A stretch of 64,000 nt of DNA. It comes from Methanomassiliicoccales archaeon (GTDB taxonomy: Archaea; Thermoplasmatota; Thermoplasmata; RBG-16-68-12; SOIM01). The notes below the pieces were generated by a model. That model was not told where the DNA came from. It searched no databases and was given only the letters and a program-made list of their open reading frames with translations. The stretch is from assembly GCA_004377185.1 (NCBI GenBank), contig SOIM01000025.1, forward strand, positions 1 through 64,000. The letters are read 5' to 3'. The translations under genes and the position numbers were made by a program. Positions 10,058 to 17,492 of the stretch are shown here, one piece after another (the stretch's first letter is position 1; each line of letters opens with the position of its first letter).

Positions 10058-11926
10058 TTAGATCCTCTTTTGCACTATCTCAATGCCACCGGGTGGGAGG
10101 ATCCTGGACATCTCATCCACTGGAACTTGGAAGACTCGGCTCAATTCTTTTGCGATCTCTTCTTTCTTGGTCTCACCTGGTCTCAAGACCGCGAACCTCT
10201 TGCTCTGGGGTTCGACCGCACTTATAGGCCCGCACATGACCTTCCGGCTGCCTTCGTATTCTATCTCGCCAACAGCGACCTGCAGCTCCAGACCACGGAA
10301 ATGATTTCGTTTGCCCCTTACTACAAAGGCTCCTCTTGGCAGGAATTCTCCAGACTCTGGATGCTTGCTGACCTGCTCGGGTTTGACCCAATAGGCGGAG
10401 CCACCACCGACCCGGGAACTCCACGCTTTTGAGAAGGAAAGAGCGAATTCGCACGCTTCTCTCAGCGTGACATCAGTGGCTTTGGAACCTTCTTTGATGA
10501 CCACACTGGGTGCACCCTTGATGTCGGCGTGAGCGTACCGGTCCCCGTCCTTGAGATGCCTCTTCACGATTCTGTCATTGCTCCTCGCATCCCTGCCGGC
10601 TATGACCAGATGACCTTCGCTTGAGACGAACCATCTGTATGTGTCGAACCAAAAATGCTTTGTGGGCTCCATCTTTGGAAGCTTCTCTCTTCTTTCCCTT
10701 TGCTTCGCGACCTTCTCCATTGCTTGCTGGCTCTTTGCTATTTCTACCTTCAGTCTATCCCTTTTGGACTTCTCCTTCTTCGCCTTTTCATAGAAATGAT
10801 TTGCGTTGTCATAGACGGTATTTCGATAGTTCAATTCAAATTCCTTTCCATCTGGCAGAGCCATCCTGGCGATGCTTTTCTCGTGGTTAATGGACTTGAC
10901 GTTGGCATCCTCTGTCGAACCTGATTTGAGTTCTTCCAGCAGCTTCTCGAAATGGGAGGGGTTGGCATGAAGGTAGTCCGCGATTTCCCTGTACAACTTC
11001 TCCTTTTCCAAGGATTTGTCCATAGCTTCTACTTGCTGCTTTATCCTTCTCTCAAAGCGAGCAGTTTCATCCTCTTCTTCAACCTCTTCCACATCCACTT
11101 CCAACGAAGATACGAAGAATTCCAGTGCCTCAGACACAGATTCAAAAGCTCTTGATTCAAGGCTTTCGTGCTGTCTTAGAGAGATTGGGGCGGCATCAAA
11201 GACCTGTTCGTCTTCAATAACAACGTTCGGGCTTTTCTTGGTGAGAACATCTTGAAAGATGTTCTGCAACTCCCCATAGATCTTCCCGATCAGTTCAGAA
11301 GATAGTTCGCCTGCCCGGGATTTCTTGTCGATCCCAGATCTGAGGCAGAGCTCCTCTGAGTATTGGCCCCCCAGGTTGAAATCAAGTGCCAGTGTTCGGA
11401 CCAGATCCTTCTCGGATTCTTTGATGATGGATTCGAACTCGGACTGAGATAATGATTGGGGATTTTGGTGGCTCGGTGGGAACTTGTAGTCCTCTCCGAT
11501 CTTAATCTCCCTGCTGCTCCAAGACTCCCTCCTTAGGGGGTTGACGATCTTGCCTTCTTTGACGAGAACTGCGTTCCCCCTACTGAATAGTTCAAATATC
11601 AGCTGGAATCTCTCTTTCTTTTCGAAATCAAGTACCAGGACCCTGTCAAAGTCATGTTGTTCCACTTTTGTGAACCTTGCATTTGACAAGTGTTTTCTAA
11701 GAACCATTGCAAATGTCCCTGGTTGACCCTTTCCCTTTCTGGGGTCGCGAAGAAATAACCACTTGCCAGCCTTTGAGAATATGTCTTTCTTTCCAATCTC
11801 CTTAGAACCGACTCTAATCGAGAGTTCGTCCTTGGTTTGAAAGGCCTTGTCGAACCGGCCACCGATCATTACTTGCAGCTCCTGGGCAACGGCCATGAGA
11901 TCGAAGCTGCTCATCGCTTTCTTCAT
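10058..11926 (-). CDS. rqcH: RqcH/NEMF (NFACT) ribosome quality control protein
   Basis: The 622-residue protein has the full NFACT architecture: NFACT-N (about 5-230, beginning SSFDLMAVAQELQVMIGGR), a long charged coiled-coil (about 285-420) and NFACT-R (about 425-560) with AGRDARSNDRIVKRHL and YAHADIKGAPSVVIK. RqcH/Rqc2 proteins bind obstructed large ribosomal subunits carrying peptidyl-tRNA and in bacteria and archaea direct C-terminal tailing of the stalled peptide. The helix-hairpin-helix region seems poorly conserved. The neighbour downstream is htpX, another protein-quality-control factor, which may be a functional grouping. Confidence 0.95.
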   Translation of the reverse strand: MKKAMSSFDLMAVAQELQVMIGGRFDKAFQTKDELSIRVGSKEIGKKDIFSKAGKWLFLRDPRKGKGQPGTFAMVLRKHLSNARFTKVEQHDFDRVLVLDFEKKERFQLIFELFSRGNAVLVKEGKIVNPLRRESWSSREIKIGEDYKFPPSHQNPQSLSQSEFESIIKESEKDLVRTLALDFNLGGQYSEELCLRSGIDKKSRAGELSSELIGKIYGELQNIFQDVLTKKSPNVVIEDEQVFDAAPISLRQHESLESRAFESVSEALEFFVSSLEVDVEEVEEEDETARFERRIKQQVEAMDKSLEKEKLYREIADYLHANPSHFEKLLEELKSGSTEDANVKSINHEKSIARMALPDGKEFELNYRNTVYDNANHFYEKAKKEKSKRDRLKVEIAKSQQAMEKVAKQRERREKLPKMEPTKHFWFDTYRWFVSSEGHLVIAGRDARSNDRIVKRHLKDGDRYAHADIKGAPSVVIKEGSKATDVTLREACEFALSFSKAWSSRVGGGSAYWVKPEQVSKHPESGEFLPRGAFVVRGKRNHFRGLELQVAVGEIEYEGSRKVMCGPISAVEPQSKRFAVLRPGETKKEEIAKELSRVFQVPVDEMSRILPPGGIEIVQKRI

Positions 11927-11981
11927 TGTTTAGCAAAAAGTGGTTGCAGTACTTAAGGCTATTATCAGGGAGAGGTCTTCC

Positions 11982-12116
11982 TCATTCGAGGTCATCGAGG
12001 GACATCCACTCAGACTCTTCATCCAAGATTCCGTATTGTCTTCTCATGAAGGATTCATACTCAGAACAATCATCTGACTTAATGAATTCCTCTTTCCCGT
12101 CCGTACTCCTCACCAT
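11982..12116 (-). CDS. Small acidic protein, 44 aa
   Basis: An ATG at 12116 opens a 44-codon frame encoding an acidic hydrophilic peptide beginning MVRSTDGKEEFIKSDD and ending SLDDLE. The composition (12 Glu/Asp, two Trp/Tyr clusters) looks like protein rather than noise. No clear Shine-Dalgarno is present. It lies between rqcH (same strand, 56 bp downstream) and tRNA-Thr. No homologue is recognised. Confidence 0.4.
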   Translation of the reverse strand: MVRSTDGKEEFIKSDDCSEYESFMRRQYGILDEESEWMSLDDLE

Positions 12117-12209
12117 TAACACAATGGCTCAACGGTAATAAGGAGATTTCGACAACATCATTCGATATAGGAAACATTAAGAATCGAGAACGATTAATGG
12201 ACTACTGGT

Positions 12210-12283
12210 GCCGATGTAGCATAGTCTGGTGGTGCGATACCTTGGTAAGGTGTAGGTCGAGGGTTCGAATCCCTCCATCGGCT
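12210..12283 (+). tRNA. tRNA-Thr (anticodon GGT)
   Basis: A complete cloverleaf can be drawn. The acceptor stem is GCCGATG at 12210-12216 paired with CATCGGC at 12276-12282 (7 of 7 pairs). The D arm is GCAT..TGC. The anticodon stem is ATACC/GGTGT (one T-G pair) with loop TTGGTAA, giving anticodon GGT, which reads ACC/ACU threonine codons. The T arm is GAGGG-TTCGAAT-CCCTC. The discriminator is T at 12283 and CCA is not encoded. No intron is visible. Its 3' end recurs downstream at 12944, 13736 and 15020. Confidence 0.95.
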
Positions 12284-12423
12284 TCTGGGATAGAATGTTT
12301 CAAAAAAGGGCAATCATACGTCTTGAAGCTGGCCAGGGTCAGACAACAAAGCCTAACTTAGTCATGAATGACAAGCAAAGGTTCTTATAGCCAGGGACGT
12401 CATGACTGGCAAGGAGAATTTAA

Positions 12424-12699
12424 GTGAACATCTACGTAGGCAATCTGTCACATGATGTCACAGAGACTGAACTGCGGGAGGCTTTCGAAGCTTCCGGCGA
12501 GGTTTCGTCCTGCAAGATTATCACAGACAGATTATCTGGAGCATCAAGAGGATTCGGATTCATCGAGATGCCCACAGATGAGGAAGCAAAGAAAGCGATG
12601 GCAGAACTGAACGGAACCGAAATGAAAGGACAGGCAATCACTGTCAACGAAGCCCGACCTCGGAATGATAGCCGAGGCGGTGGCGGACGTCGCTTCTGA
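12424..12699 (+). CDS. RRM RNA-binding protein with Gly-rich tail (copy 1)
   Basis: The 91-residue protein is a single RRM domain. RNP2 is IYVGNL (residues 3-8) and RNP1 is RGFGFIEM (about 43-50), and the C terminus is Gly/Arg-rich (SRGGGGRRF). This matches the small cold-inducible RNA-binding proteins of cyanobacteria and plants. RRM proteins are uncommon in archaea, so past transfer from bacteria is plausible. The start is GTG 12424 with AAGGAG 8 bp upstream and TATA-like TTCTTATAG near 12381-12389. A second copy lies at 13227-13499; promoter, coding and 3' untranslated sequences are all alike, so the whole unit was duplicated. Confidence 0.93.
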   Translation: MNIYVGNLSHDVTETELREAFEASGEVSSCKIITDRLSGASRGFGFIEMPTDEEAKKAMAELNGTEMKGQAITVNEARPRNDSRGGGGRRF

Positions 12700-12763
12700 T
12701 CTGCAATCCTCTGAAACAAGAGAACCGTAAAAGAACTTCGACAAACAACGGCCTGGGAACGAG

Positions 12764-12803
12764 ATCAAAGATCCCTCGGGATGCTTTCTGATATCTTCTT
12801 TTG
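12764..12803 (+). terminator. 3' hairpin and T-rich tract after RRM copy 1
   Basis: ATCA-AAG-ATCCC (12764-12775) can pair with GGGAT-(G)-CTT-(TC)-TGAT (up to 12792), giving a long stem with small bulges, followed by TTCTTTTGT (12796-12804). The equivalent site after RRM copy 2 also folds although its sequence differs. The fold is read by eye; no energy calculation was run. Confidence 0.5.
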
Positions 12804-12899
12804 TCTGATCCGTTTGGCGATATTCGAACTGATTGAGCGATAGCGCTATTCACCATGTTGAGTATGAGATGGAGCCTAGACATATATGTAGATCATGAA

Positions 12900-12968
12900 G
12901 CCGAAAAAGTGCTGTTGTTACCAGGGTCGGCTTTGAAACTGAAGTTCGAATCCCTCCATCGGCTTCTG
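12900..12968 (+). repeat. tRNA-Thr 3'-end copy (tRNA pseudogene-like)
   Basis: Positions 12944-12968 are identical over 25 bp to the T-loop, acceptor 3' strand and flank of tRNA-Thr (12263-12287). Upstream, GCCGA at 12900-12904 could pair with TCGGC, but the D and anticodon arms cannot be drawn and the T stem is broken (GAAG opposite CCCTC). It is therefore a non-functional copy. It sits between the two RRM genes and probably came along with their tandem duplication, or marks an old integration site. Confidence 0.75.
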
Positions 12969-13226
12969 TAGGAACAAGAACCGCGTCTCAGTTCTTATCG
13001 GACGAGGACATTTCTTTGAGACAGACGTAGGCTGTACGGATTCATACGAAAATCATGCCCATTCACCAAAAGGAATGAGGTGTCTTCCATGAAGAGTGTT
13101 GCGAAAAGCAGGGGCCATGAGAACTCGAGCTAACAGCAAGGAGTAGTACTTGGCTGGGGCCCGCATAATGAAAGTAAGGCGAAGATTCTTATAGAAATAG
13201 ATATTAAGACAGGCAAGGAGATCTAA

Positions 13227-13499
13227 ATGAACATCTACGTAGGCAATCTGTCACGTGACGTAACCGAGAACGATTTGCGAGAGGCTTTTGAAGCCTTTGG
13301 CGAGGTCGCATCAGTAAAGATCATCACGGACAGGTTCACAGGGGCATCAAGAGGATTCGGATTCGTCGAGATGCCCACAGAAGAAGAAGGCAAGAAAGCG
13401 ATGGAAGACCTGAACGGAAAGGATATGAAAGGGCGAGAGGTCACTGTCAATGAGGCCCGACCTCGTACCGAGCGTCGAGGCGGTGGAGGGCGCTACTGA
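13227..13499 (+). CDS. RRM RNA-binding protein with Gly-rich tail (copy 2)
   Basis: The 90-residue paralog of the protein at 12424-12699 has RNP2 IYVGNL and RNP1 RGFGFVEM, and ends ERRGGGGRY. Most differences are conservative (for example HDVTETEL versus RDVTENDL). ATG 13227 is preceded by AAGGAG as in copy 1, and TATA-like TTCTTATAG lies near 13172-13180. The 3' flank also aligns with that of copy 1. Likely role: a single-stranded RNA chaperone acting on mRNA, perhaps at low temperature. The cold link is family knowledge, not seen here. Confidence 0.93.
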   Translation: MNIYVGNLSRDVTENDLREAFEAFGEVASVKIITDRFTGASRGFGFVEMPTEEEGKKAMEDLNGKDMKGREVTVNEARPRTERRGGGGRY

Positions 13500-13562
13500 T
13501 AAGCGGTCCTCAGGCACTGAAGATTCGATATAGAACTTCGACGAACAACGGCTGGGAAGGAG

Positions 13563-13592
13563 ATCAAAGATTTCTTTTTGATGACTTCTTTT
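13563..13592 (+). terminator. 3' hairpin and T-rich tract after RRM copy 2
   Basis: ATCAAAGA (13563-13570) pairs with TTTTTGAT (13575-13582) across a TTTC loop (8 bp, one G-T), followed by TTCTTTT (13586-13592). It occupies the same place as the hairpin after copy 1, with the ATCAAAGA arm shared and the rest rewritten, which suggests that structure is retained. Confidence 0.5.
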
Positions 13593-13735
13593 GTCGAGAA
13601 TCGTTTGGCGATATTCGATTTAATGAGCGGAAGCTGTATTCATTACACAAGATAGCAGGAAGAGCTACCCAAATGTCTCCGTTCAACGTCAAGTACGAAA
13701 GAGGTCGCTATCCCCAAGTTGGTGGTTGAATTGAA

Positions 13736-13760
13736 GTCCGAAACTCTCCATCGGCTCTTG
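13736..13760 (+). repeat. Degenerate tRNA-Thr 3'-end copy (second)
   Basis: 20 of 25 bases match the tRNA-Thr 3' end (12263-12287), including the CTCCATCGGCT block. The 12 bases just upstream (GGTTGAATTGAA) resemble those preceding the other two downstream copies (CTTTGAAACTGAA, CTTTGAACCTGAA). The 13500-13992 gap otherwise shows only the RRM 3' region and a promoter/ribosome-binding site for the next gene. Confidence 0.65.
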
Positions 13761-13992
13761 CGGCGAACAGTTGAGATGTCGTTCTTCTCTCCCGAGTACG
13801 TCTCCCAAAGAGACAGTCCAGACTTCGTGCAAGCAAACCGAAAAGGATTTGGAAAGCGCAGATGTTTCCTCAACAGCTTATTCTTTTTAGGAACGCCGTT
13901 AATTAGTGGAACCTTCATTAGGGCCTCAAGTAGGGGACTATAACGCATTAGATTGATCGGTCTTTGCAAGGACAGAAAGGAGGATTGGTTGT

Positions 13993-14325
13993 ATGAGAAC
14001 AATTCAAAACCACTGTGAAGAGAGCCTCGAAAAGCTCCCAACGGTAGAGCAAGAGCGAGTAAAATCAGCTTCCATTCATTATTGGTGTTTGGCTTTGGCA
14101 GGAGAAATCGGAGAACTGTGCAACCTGGTGAAGAAAGAGACTAGGAATCGAGTGAGCAAGAAGGAAGAGATTGTCGAAGAGATGGCCGATATACTGATTT
14201 ACCTTTGTATGATGGCGAATAGTCTGGGAGTGGACCTTGAAGAGGAATACTATCGGAAGCAAAAGAAGAACTTACAGAGATTCAGGGAGGATGAAAGAGG
14301 TACCAAGAGTCAAACAGAGTCCTAG
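13993..14325 (+). CDS. MazG-like nucleotide pyrophosphohydrolase
   Basis: The 110-residue protein is an all-alpha NTP pyrophosphohydrolase of the MazG/dUTPase-2 superfamily. It has the two-helix metal motif GEIGELCNL (about 36-44) and EEIVEEMADILIYL (about 58-71), giving the ExxE...ExxxD set that binds Mg. Such enzymes hydrolyse non-canonical or excess (d)NTPs to monophosphates. GGAGG lies 10 bp before ATG 13993 and TATA-like GACTATAAC near 13938. Its 3' end overlaps the convergent acetyltransferase gene by 4 bp. The substrate cannot be told from sequence. Confidence 0.88.
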   Translation: MRTIQNHCEESLEKLPTVEQERVKSASIHYWCLALAGEIGELCNLVKKETRNRVSKKEEIVEEMADILIYLCMMANSLGVDLEEEYYRKQKKNLQRFREDERGTKSQTES

Positions 14326-14960
14326 CGTTTCTCAAAGATCCTTCTAATCCCAAGACTTTCTGGGTTGTAAAGTGGGTGAGCCATACAGAAAGTCACCCCT
14401 TCCAAAAGGCTTTCTATATTCCATGCGGGTTTCTGTGCTCTCTCTTTCAGAGGCAACCACATCAGGTGAACTTTGAATGGAATCTCTTTATGCTTCACTC
14501 TGTGCCTCAATTCAACAGAATCAATCGAAACAAAGCCTAGTCTTTCAATCTGGTCTTTCTTCATCCAAGGACTCGGATGATTCTCGAGTGCGATCGTAGC
14601 AAATCCCGTTGCGTTCCTTTCGCGATGTATCGAATCGGCTAACAAAGTTCTTCCGAGATTGTGCCCCTTCGCCCTTCTCAGCACCCAGATGCAATTCATT
14701 ACGATAATGCCATTGCCCGAGATTGGTAATCCCGATGCCTCCGCTGGGGCATATTCAATTTGACCAATTGCATCACCCTTGAGGAACATAATCTTCTTGC
14801 GGAACCCTTTTGGTACAGCTCTTTCCAGATATTGAGCTCTTCTCCTGTATTTCCGGGAGGGCATAGGTGCAAGGCATCTGAAGAGGCGCACCTCAAACTC
14901 TTTGCTCCGAGTTATATCTAGAATCTTTGTTTTTGGTTTGGGATTTGATCGGGAAGGCAA
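14322..14960 (-). CDS. GNAT-family N-acetyltransferase
   Basis: The 212-residue protein contains a GNAT core: a strand FLKGDAIGQIEYAPAE (about 56-71), a second strand NGIIVMNCIWVL (about 79-90), and the acetyl-CoA loop RRAKGHNLGRTLLADS (about 91-107). Beyond residue 130 is a family-specific C-terminal extension. The acceptor is unknown. The start is TTG 14960, chosen because a TATA box (TTATAA on this strand, 14985-14990) lies 27 bp upstream, predicting a leaderless message; the next in-frame Met is residue 33. It lies in the tRNA-copy region together with the MazG-like gene. Confidence 0.8.
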   Translation of the reverse strand: MPSRSNPKPKTKILDITRSKEFEVRLFRCLAPMPSRKYRRRAQYLERAVPKGFRKKIMFLKGDAIGQIEYAPAEASGLPISGNGIIVMNCIWVLRRAKGHNLGRTLLADSIHRERNATGFATIALENHPSPWMKKDQIERLGFVSIDSVELRHRVKHKEIPFKVHLMWLPLKERAQKPAWNIESLLEGVTFCMAHPLYNPESLGIRRIFEKR

Positions 14961-15019
14961 CGTGTAATGAAGCTTCGCATAGGCTTATAATGCTTTTTCC
15001 CTTCGACTTTGAACCTGAA

Positions 15020-15044
15020 ATCCAAAGCCTTCCATCGGCAAATG
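15020..15044 (+). repeat. Degenerate tRNA-Thr 3'-end copy (third)
   Basis: 17 of 25 bases match the tRNA-Thr 3' end, with TTCCATCGGC intact, preceded by CTTTGAACCTGAA as in the 12944 copy. It is the most distant and most decayed of three copies. The rest of the 14961-15273 gap holds the acetyltransferase promoter and a TATA-like ATTATATAAC (15172-15181) for the next gene; nothing else is seen. Confidence 0.55.
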
Positions 15045-15273
15045 GAGTACCATTGCCCTCATCCTAGAACGGTTATCCATATGATGTCCCTGCAGAGCTC
15101 AAGCATAGACTGTGTGAGTCAATCCTAACCACGAAGATCTGAGAACGCCTGAATTCTCTGGAAACGCAAACCTATTATATAACAGGGTTATAGGGGATTC
15201 CTTGCCTGTTCAAAGAGGAAGGGGAGGCGAATAATAACGCATCTTTCGGAGCGGCCAGATTCGAGGTGATTAG

Positions 15274-15960
15274 ATGGTAGACTACTTTCCGTTGGTGGGT
15301 AGCATCATTGCAGCAGTCTTCATGGTTCTTCTGCTGATACAGTATTTGAAAAGAAGGAAGATGCACCAGCTGTTGTGGACGGTTGCGATCGGCCTATGGT
15401 TCATAACGATGCTCTTAGAGTTCCTGTCGGACCCTGAGCTAGTGGGTGGAAATCCGACCATGTACAAGGTTTTCTATGTTTTTGCAGCGACGCTTGTGGG
15501 CATAATGGGGGCAGGATCTCTCTACTTGCTCACGCACAAACCGTGGGGAAAATATTTTCTGCTGTATGTCATCGTCGTATTCATCCCCTTCATTGCTCTG
15601 GGTCTCACTGCCTCGGTGGACACGGCAATGCTGACTGAGGGTTTCAAGACCGCCGGAAAAGCCATGCCTTCCCATGTCCGCATCTTCTCCCCTCTCTTGA
15701 CTGTGCCCGGAGGGATACTCCTGATAGGAGGAGCGGTCTACAGCTTCTGGTTGGATAGGACCAAGAAGTACAATCTGCTCATAGCTCTGGGTGGAATATT
15801 TCCCTTGATGGGGGGTTCCCTCGCCCGGGCTGGTAACATCACGCTTTTCTATGCATTTGACACCATCGGGGCGCTACTGTTGTTCATCGGATTCCTACTA
15901 AGTATGGAGTACATCAAGAGAAAGGAGGAGAAAAAGGAAGAGGATGAAACAGAAGATTGA
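15274..15960 (+). CDS. Multi-pass membrane protein of unknown function
   Basis: The 228-residue protein has seven hydrophobic segments (about 5-22, 33-50, 62-84, 92-113, 143-160, 169-186, 191-211) and a charged cytoplasmic tail (KRKEEKKEEDETED). The seven-helix count and the RRKMHQLLW loop after helix 1 recall archaeal 7TM sensor-like proteins, but no Lys retinal site or enzymatic motif is seen. GAGGTGAT precedes ATG 15274. It is not in an operon. I do not recognise a specific family. Confidence 0.75.
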   Translation: MVDYFPLVGSIIAAVFMVLLLIQYLKRRKMHQLLWTVAIGLWFITMLLEFLSDPELVGGNPTMYKVFYVFAATLVGIMGAGSLYLLTHKPWGKYFLLYVIVVFIPFIALGLTASVDTAMLTEGFKTAGKAMPSHVRIFSPLLTVPGGILLIGGAVYSFWLDRTKKYNLLIALGGIFPLMGGSLARAGNITLFYAFDTIGALLLFIGFLLSMEYIKRKEEKKEEDETED

Positions 15961-16058
15961 AGGTATTCTTTTCTATATGAATCGAGTGAACGAGGACAAC
16001 AAGAAAATTCACTTTTCTCAAAAGCAGATATACGCGTTCTGAGCAGAGATTGAAGAAT

Positions 16059-16211
16059 CTAGACAGACTTACATCTCGTAAACGAATCGCAACAGGGAAC
16101 CTTGCATTCCTTGGCGTGTTCTGAAGGGATGATTTCACCGCAGCCCTCACAATACCATTCGTTCCCTTCGGTTTCCTTCAGGTCCTCGTCGCAGATAGGG
16201 CATTTGCGCAT
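16059..16211 (-). CDS. Small zinc-ribbon protein, 50 aa
   Basis: An ATG at 16211 opens a 50-residue frame with four Cys pairs or singles: CPIC (4-7), CEGC (21-24), then C36, C40, C41, C47. The first two CxxC knuckles, 13 residues apart, form a typical rubredoxin-like zinc ribbon. It begins MRKCPICDEDLKETEGNEWY. A TATA-like TAGAATAC lies about 27-30 bp upstream. Small ribbons like this are common in archaea and usually have unknown partners. It lies just upstream of nothing on its strand and convergent with the membrane protein gene. Confidence 0.6.
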   Translation of the reverse strand: MRKCPICDEDLKETEGNEWYCEGCGEIIPSEHAKECKVPCCDSFTRCKSV

Positions 16212-16312
16212 TGACTGAAGAATTGCGCCTCAAGTATTCTAACCTTGTGTATCTCTGTCTCATATTTCGAGGAGTGCTTTGGAAGGGCGTCTTTTTCCAC
16301 AGGGACCAATAC

Positions 16313-17476
16313 TCAGAACCAATTCAAGTGAAGGCCAAGGAATATCAGGACGATTATGAATCCAATAATGCTCCCGAACAATGCCAGTAGCTTCACCCAG
16401 CTGAGTGGGGCCTCTCCTTGGACTTCGCCAGTCTGACCATTCACAAGGAAATTGTACCGCTTCCTTCGATAGAAGTAGCTTGCCACATAGACGGGTAAAA
16501 GGATGTGCTTCCACTTCGAATCGATTAGTTGGGTACTGACATGCAGACCTCTCTGCGTGTCACCGTCGAGCAGTGTGGAACAGGCTGCCCGCTCGCGATT
16601 GCGAATCGTCAGTTTGGCCGTGTCCCAGAGAACCCATGGCTCTTTGGTGTACTCCTCGGCCCCGAACCCTACAAGGAATTCGGGTCGGTAGCCCACGAGC
16701 GCCGATAGTCTGTAAGGATAAATCTTGTGAAGTATCTCCTCAGGAAGGCCCATGGAGGCATTCACCAGAAGGTCATCGTAGAAAAATGAGTGGTGACCAG
16801 ATCGATAGTTCCAACTAACGTGCTGCACCTGCCTTGTCCTCGTGACAGGGCGCCCATTTACCGTCGTTGTATACGTTTGCGTCGTGTAGTAGTAAGTCCC
16901 CCTCCAGCCGCTCCAGTCCGATTCTGCCTGTGAATCAAAGGTGAAGAAAGGCGCGTACAGACCTTTGACACCAACAAGGGCGGCCGTCTTCTTGAGGTCG
17001 CCTGGCCTGAACCACAACCTCTTGAGCCACTGCAAATACTTGGCCTTGGAATCTTGGGCATTGATCGCAAAGGGCACCAAAGCGGTCGGACGAACGATGT
17101 TTGGATTGCTGGATGTTTCGATGACGGTGTCGGAACCGCAGAAATCGCACTTGGTCGCTATGACCTTCGTATCTACGGATTGTATTGCACCACAGCTGTC
17201 ACATTTGTAAGTCTTCTGCTCGACACCTAAGCCAAAATCAGTCTCGGCCGCAGCAAGAGGGAATTCCTCGATCGTGTGTTCCTCGATCTCCAATAACTCT
17301 GTAGGGATCTCATTCTCAGTGTCGCAGTAGGGACACTTCATCGATAGCGAGCCCGGTTTGTAGGCAAGACCAGCACCGCAGGAAGAACAGCGGAACTCCT
17401 TTGTTTTGTCAGTTTCGATAGAGATTTCGTCCAACGGCAGGGAATCTGCAACGGGCAAATAAAATGTTTGTACCAA
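16313..17476 (-). CDS. Double zinc-ribbon protein with C-terminal membrane anchor
   Basis: The 387-residue protein has two zinc ribbons: CSSC/CPYC (about 30-52) and CDSC/CDFC (about 93-119). A central domain (about 130-355) is rich in aromatic residues (FYAPFFTFDSQ-like, SGWRGTYYY), and a hydrophobic C-terminal helix lies at about 363-385. Related bacterial proteins occur beside SPFH proteins of the YdjI type and are often misnamed as PriA-like. The SPFH gene is 16 bp upstream, so this is the last gene of that operon. The start is TTG 17476, next to GAGAATAATTG and within the intergenic gap. A role as a membrane partner of the SPFH protein is inferred. Confidence 0.82.
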   Translation of the reverse strand: MVQTFYLPVADSLPLDEISIETDKTKEFRCSSCGAGLAYKPGSLSMKCPYCDTENEIPTELLEIEEHTIEEFPLAAAETDFGLGVEQKTYKCDSCGAIQSVDTKVIATKCDFCGSDTVIETSSNPNIVRPTALVPFAINAQDSKAKYLQWLKRLWFRPGDLKKTAALVGVKGLYAPFFTFDSQAESDWSGWRGTYYYTTQTYTTTVNGRPVTRTRQVQHVSWNYRSGHHSFFYDDLLVNASMGLPEEILHKIYPYRLSALVGYRPEFLVGFGAEEYTKEPWVLWDTAKLTIRNRERAACSTLLDGDTQRGLHVSTQLIDSKWKHILLPVYVASYFYRRKRYNFLVNGQTGEVQGEAPLSWVKLLALFGSIIGFIIVLIFLGLHLNWF

Positions 17477-17492
17477 CCACTGCCAGAAGCAA

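Noticed and set aside
13643-14041. A 132-codon minus-strand open frame over the RRM/MazG gap
   Set aside because: It crosses a tRNA-end repeat and the MazG start, has no protein-like pattern, and is better explained as antisense noise.
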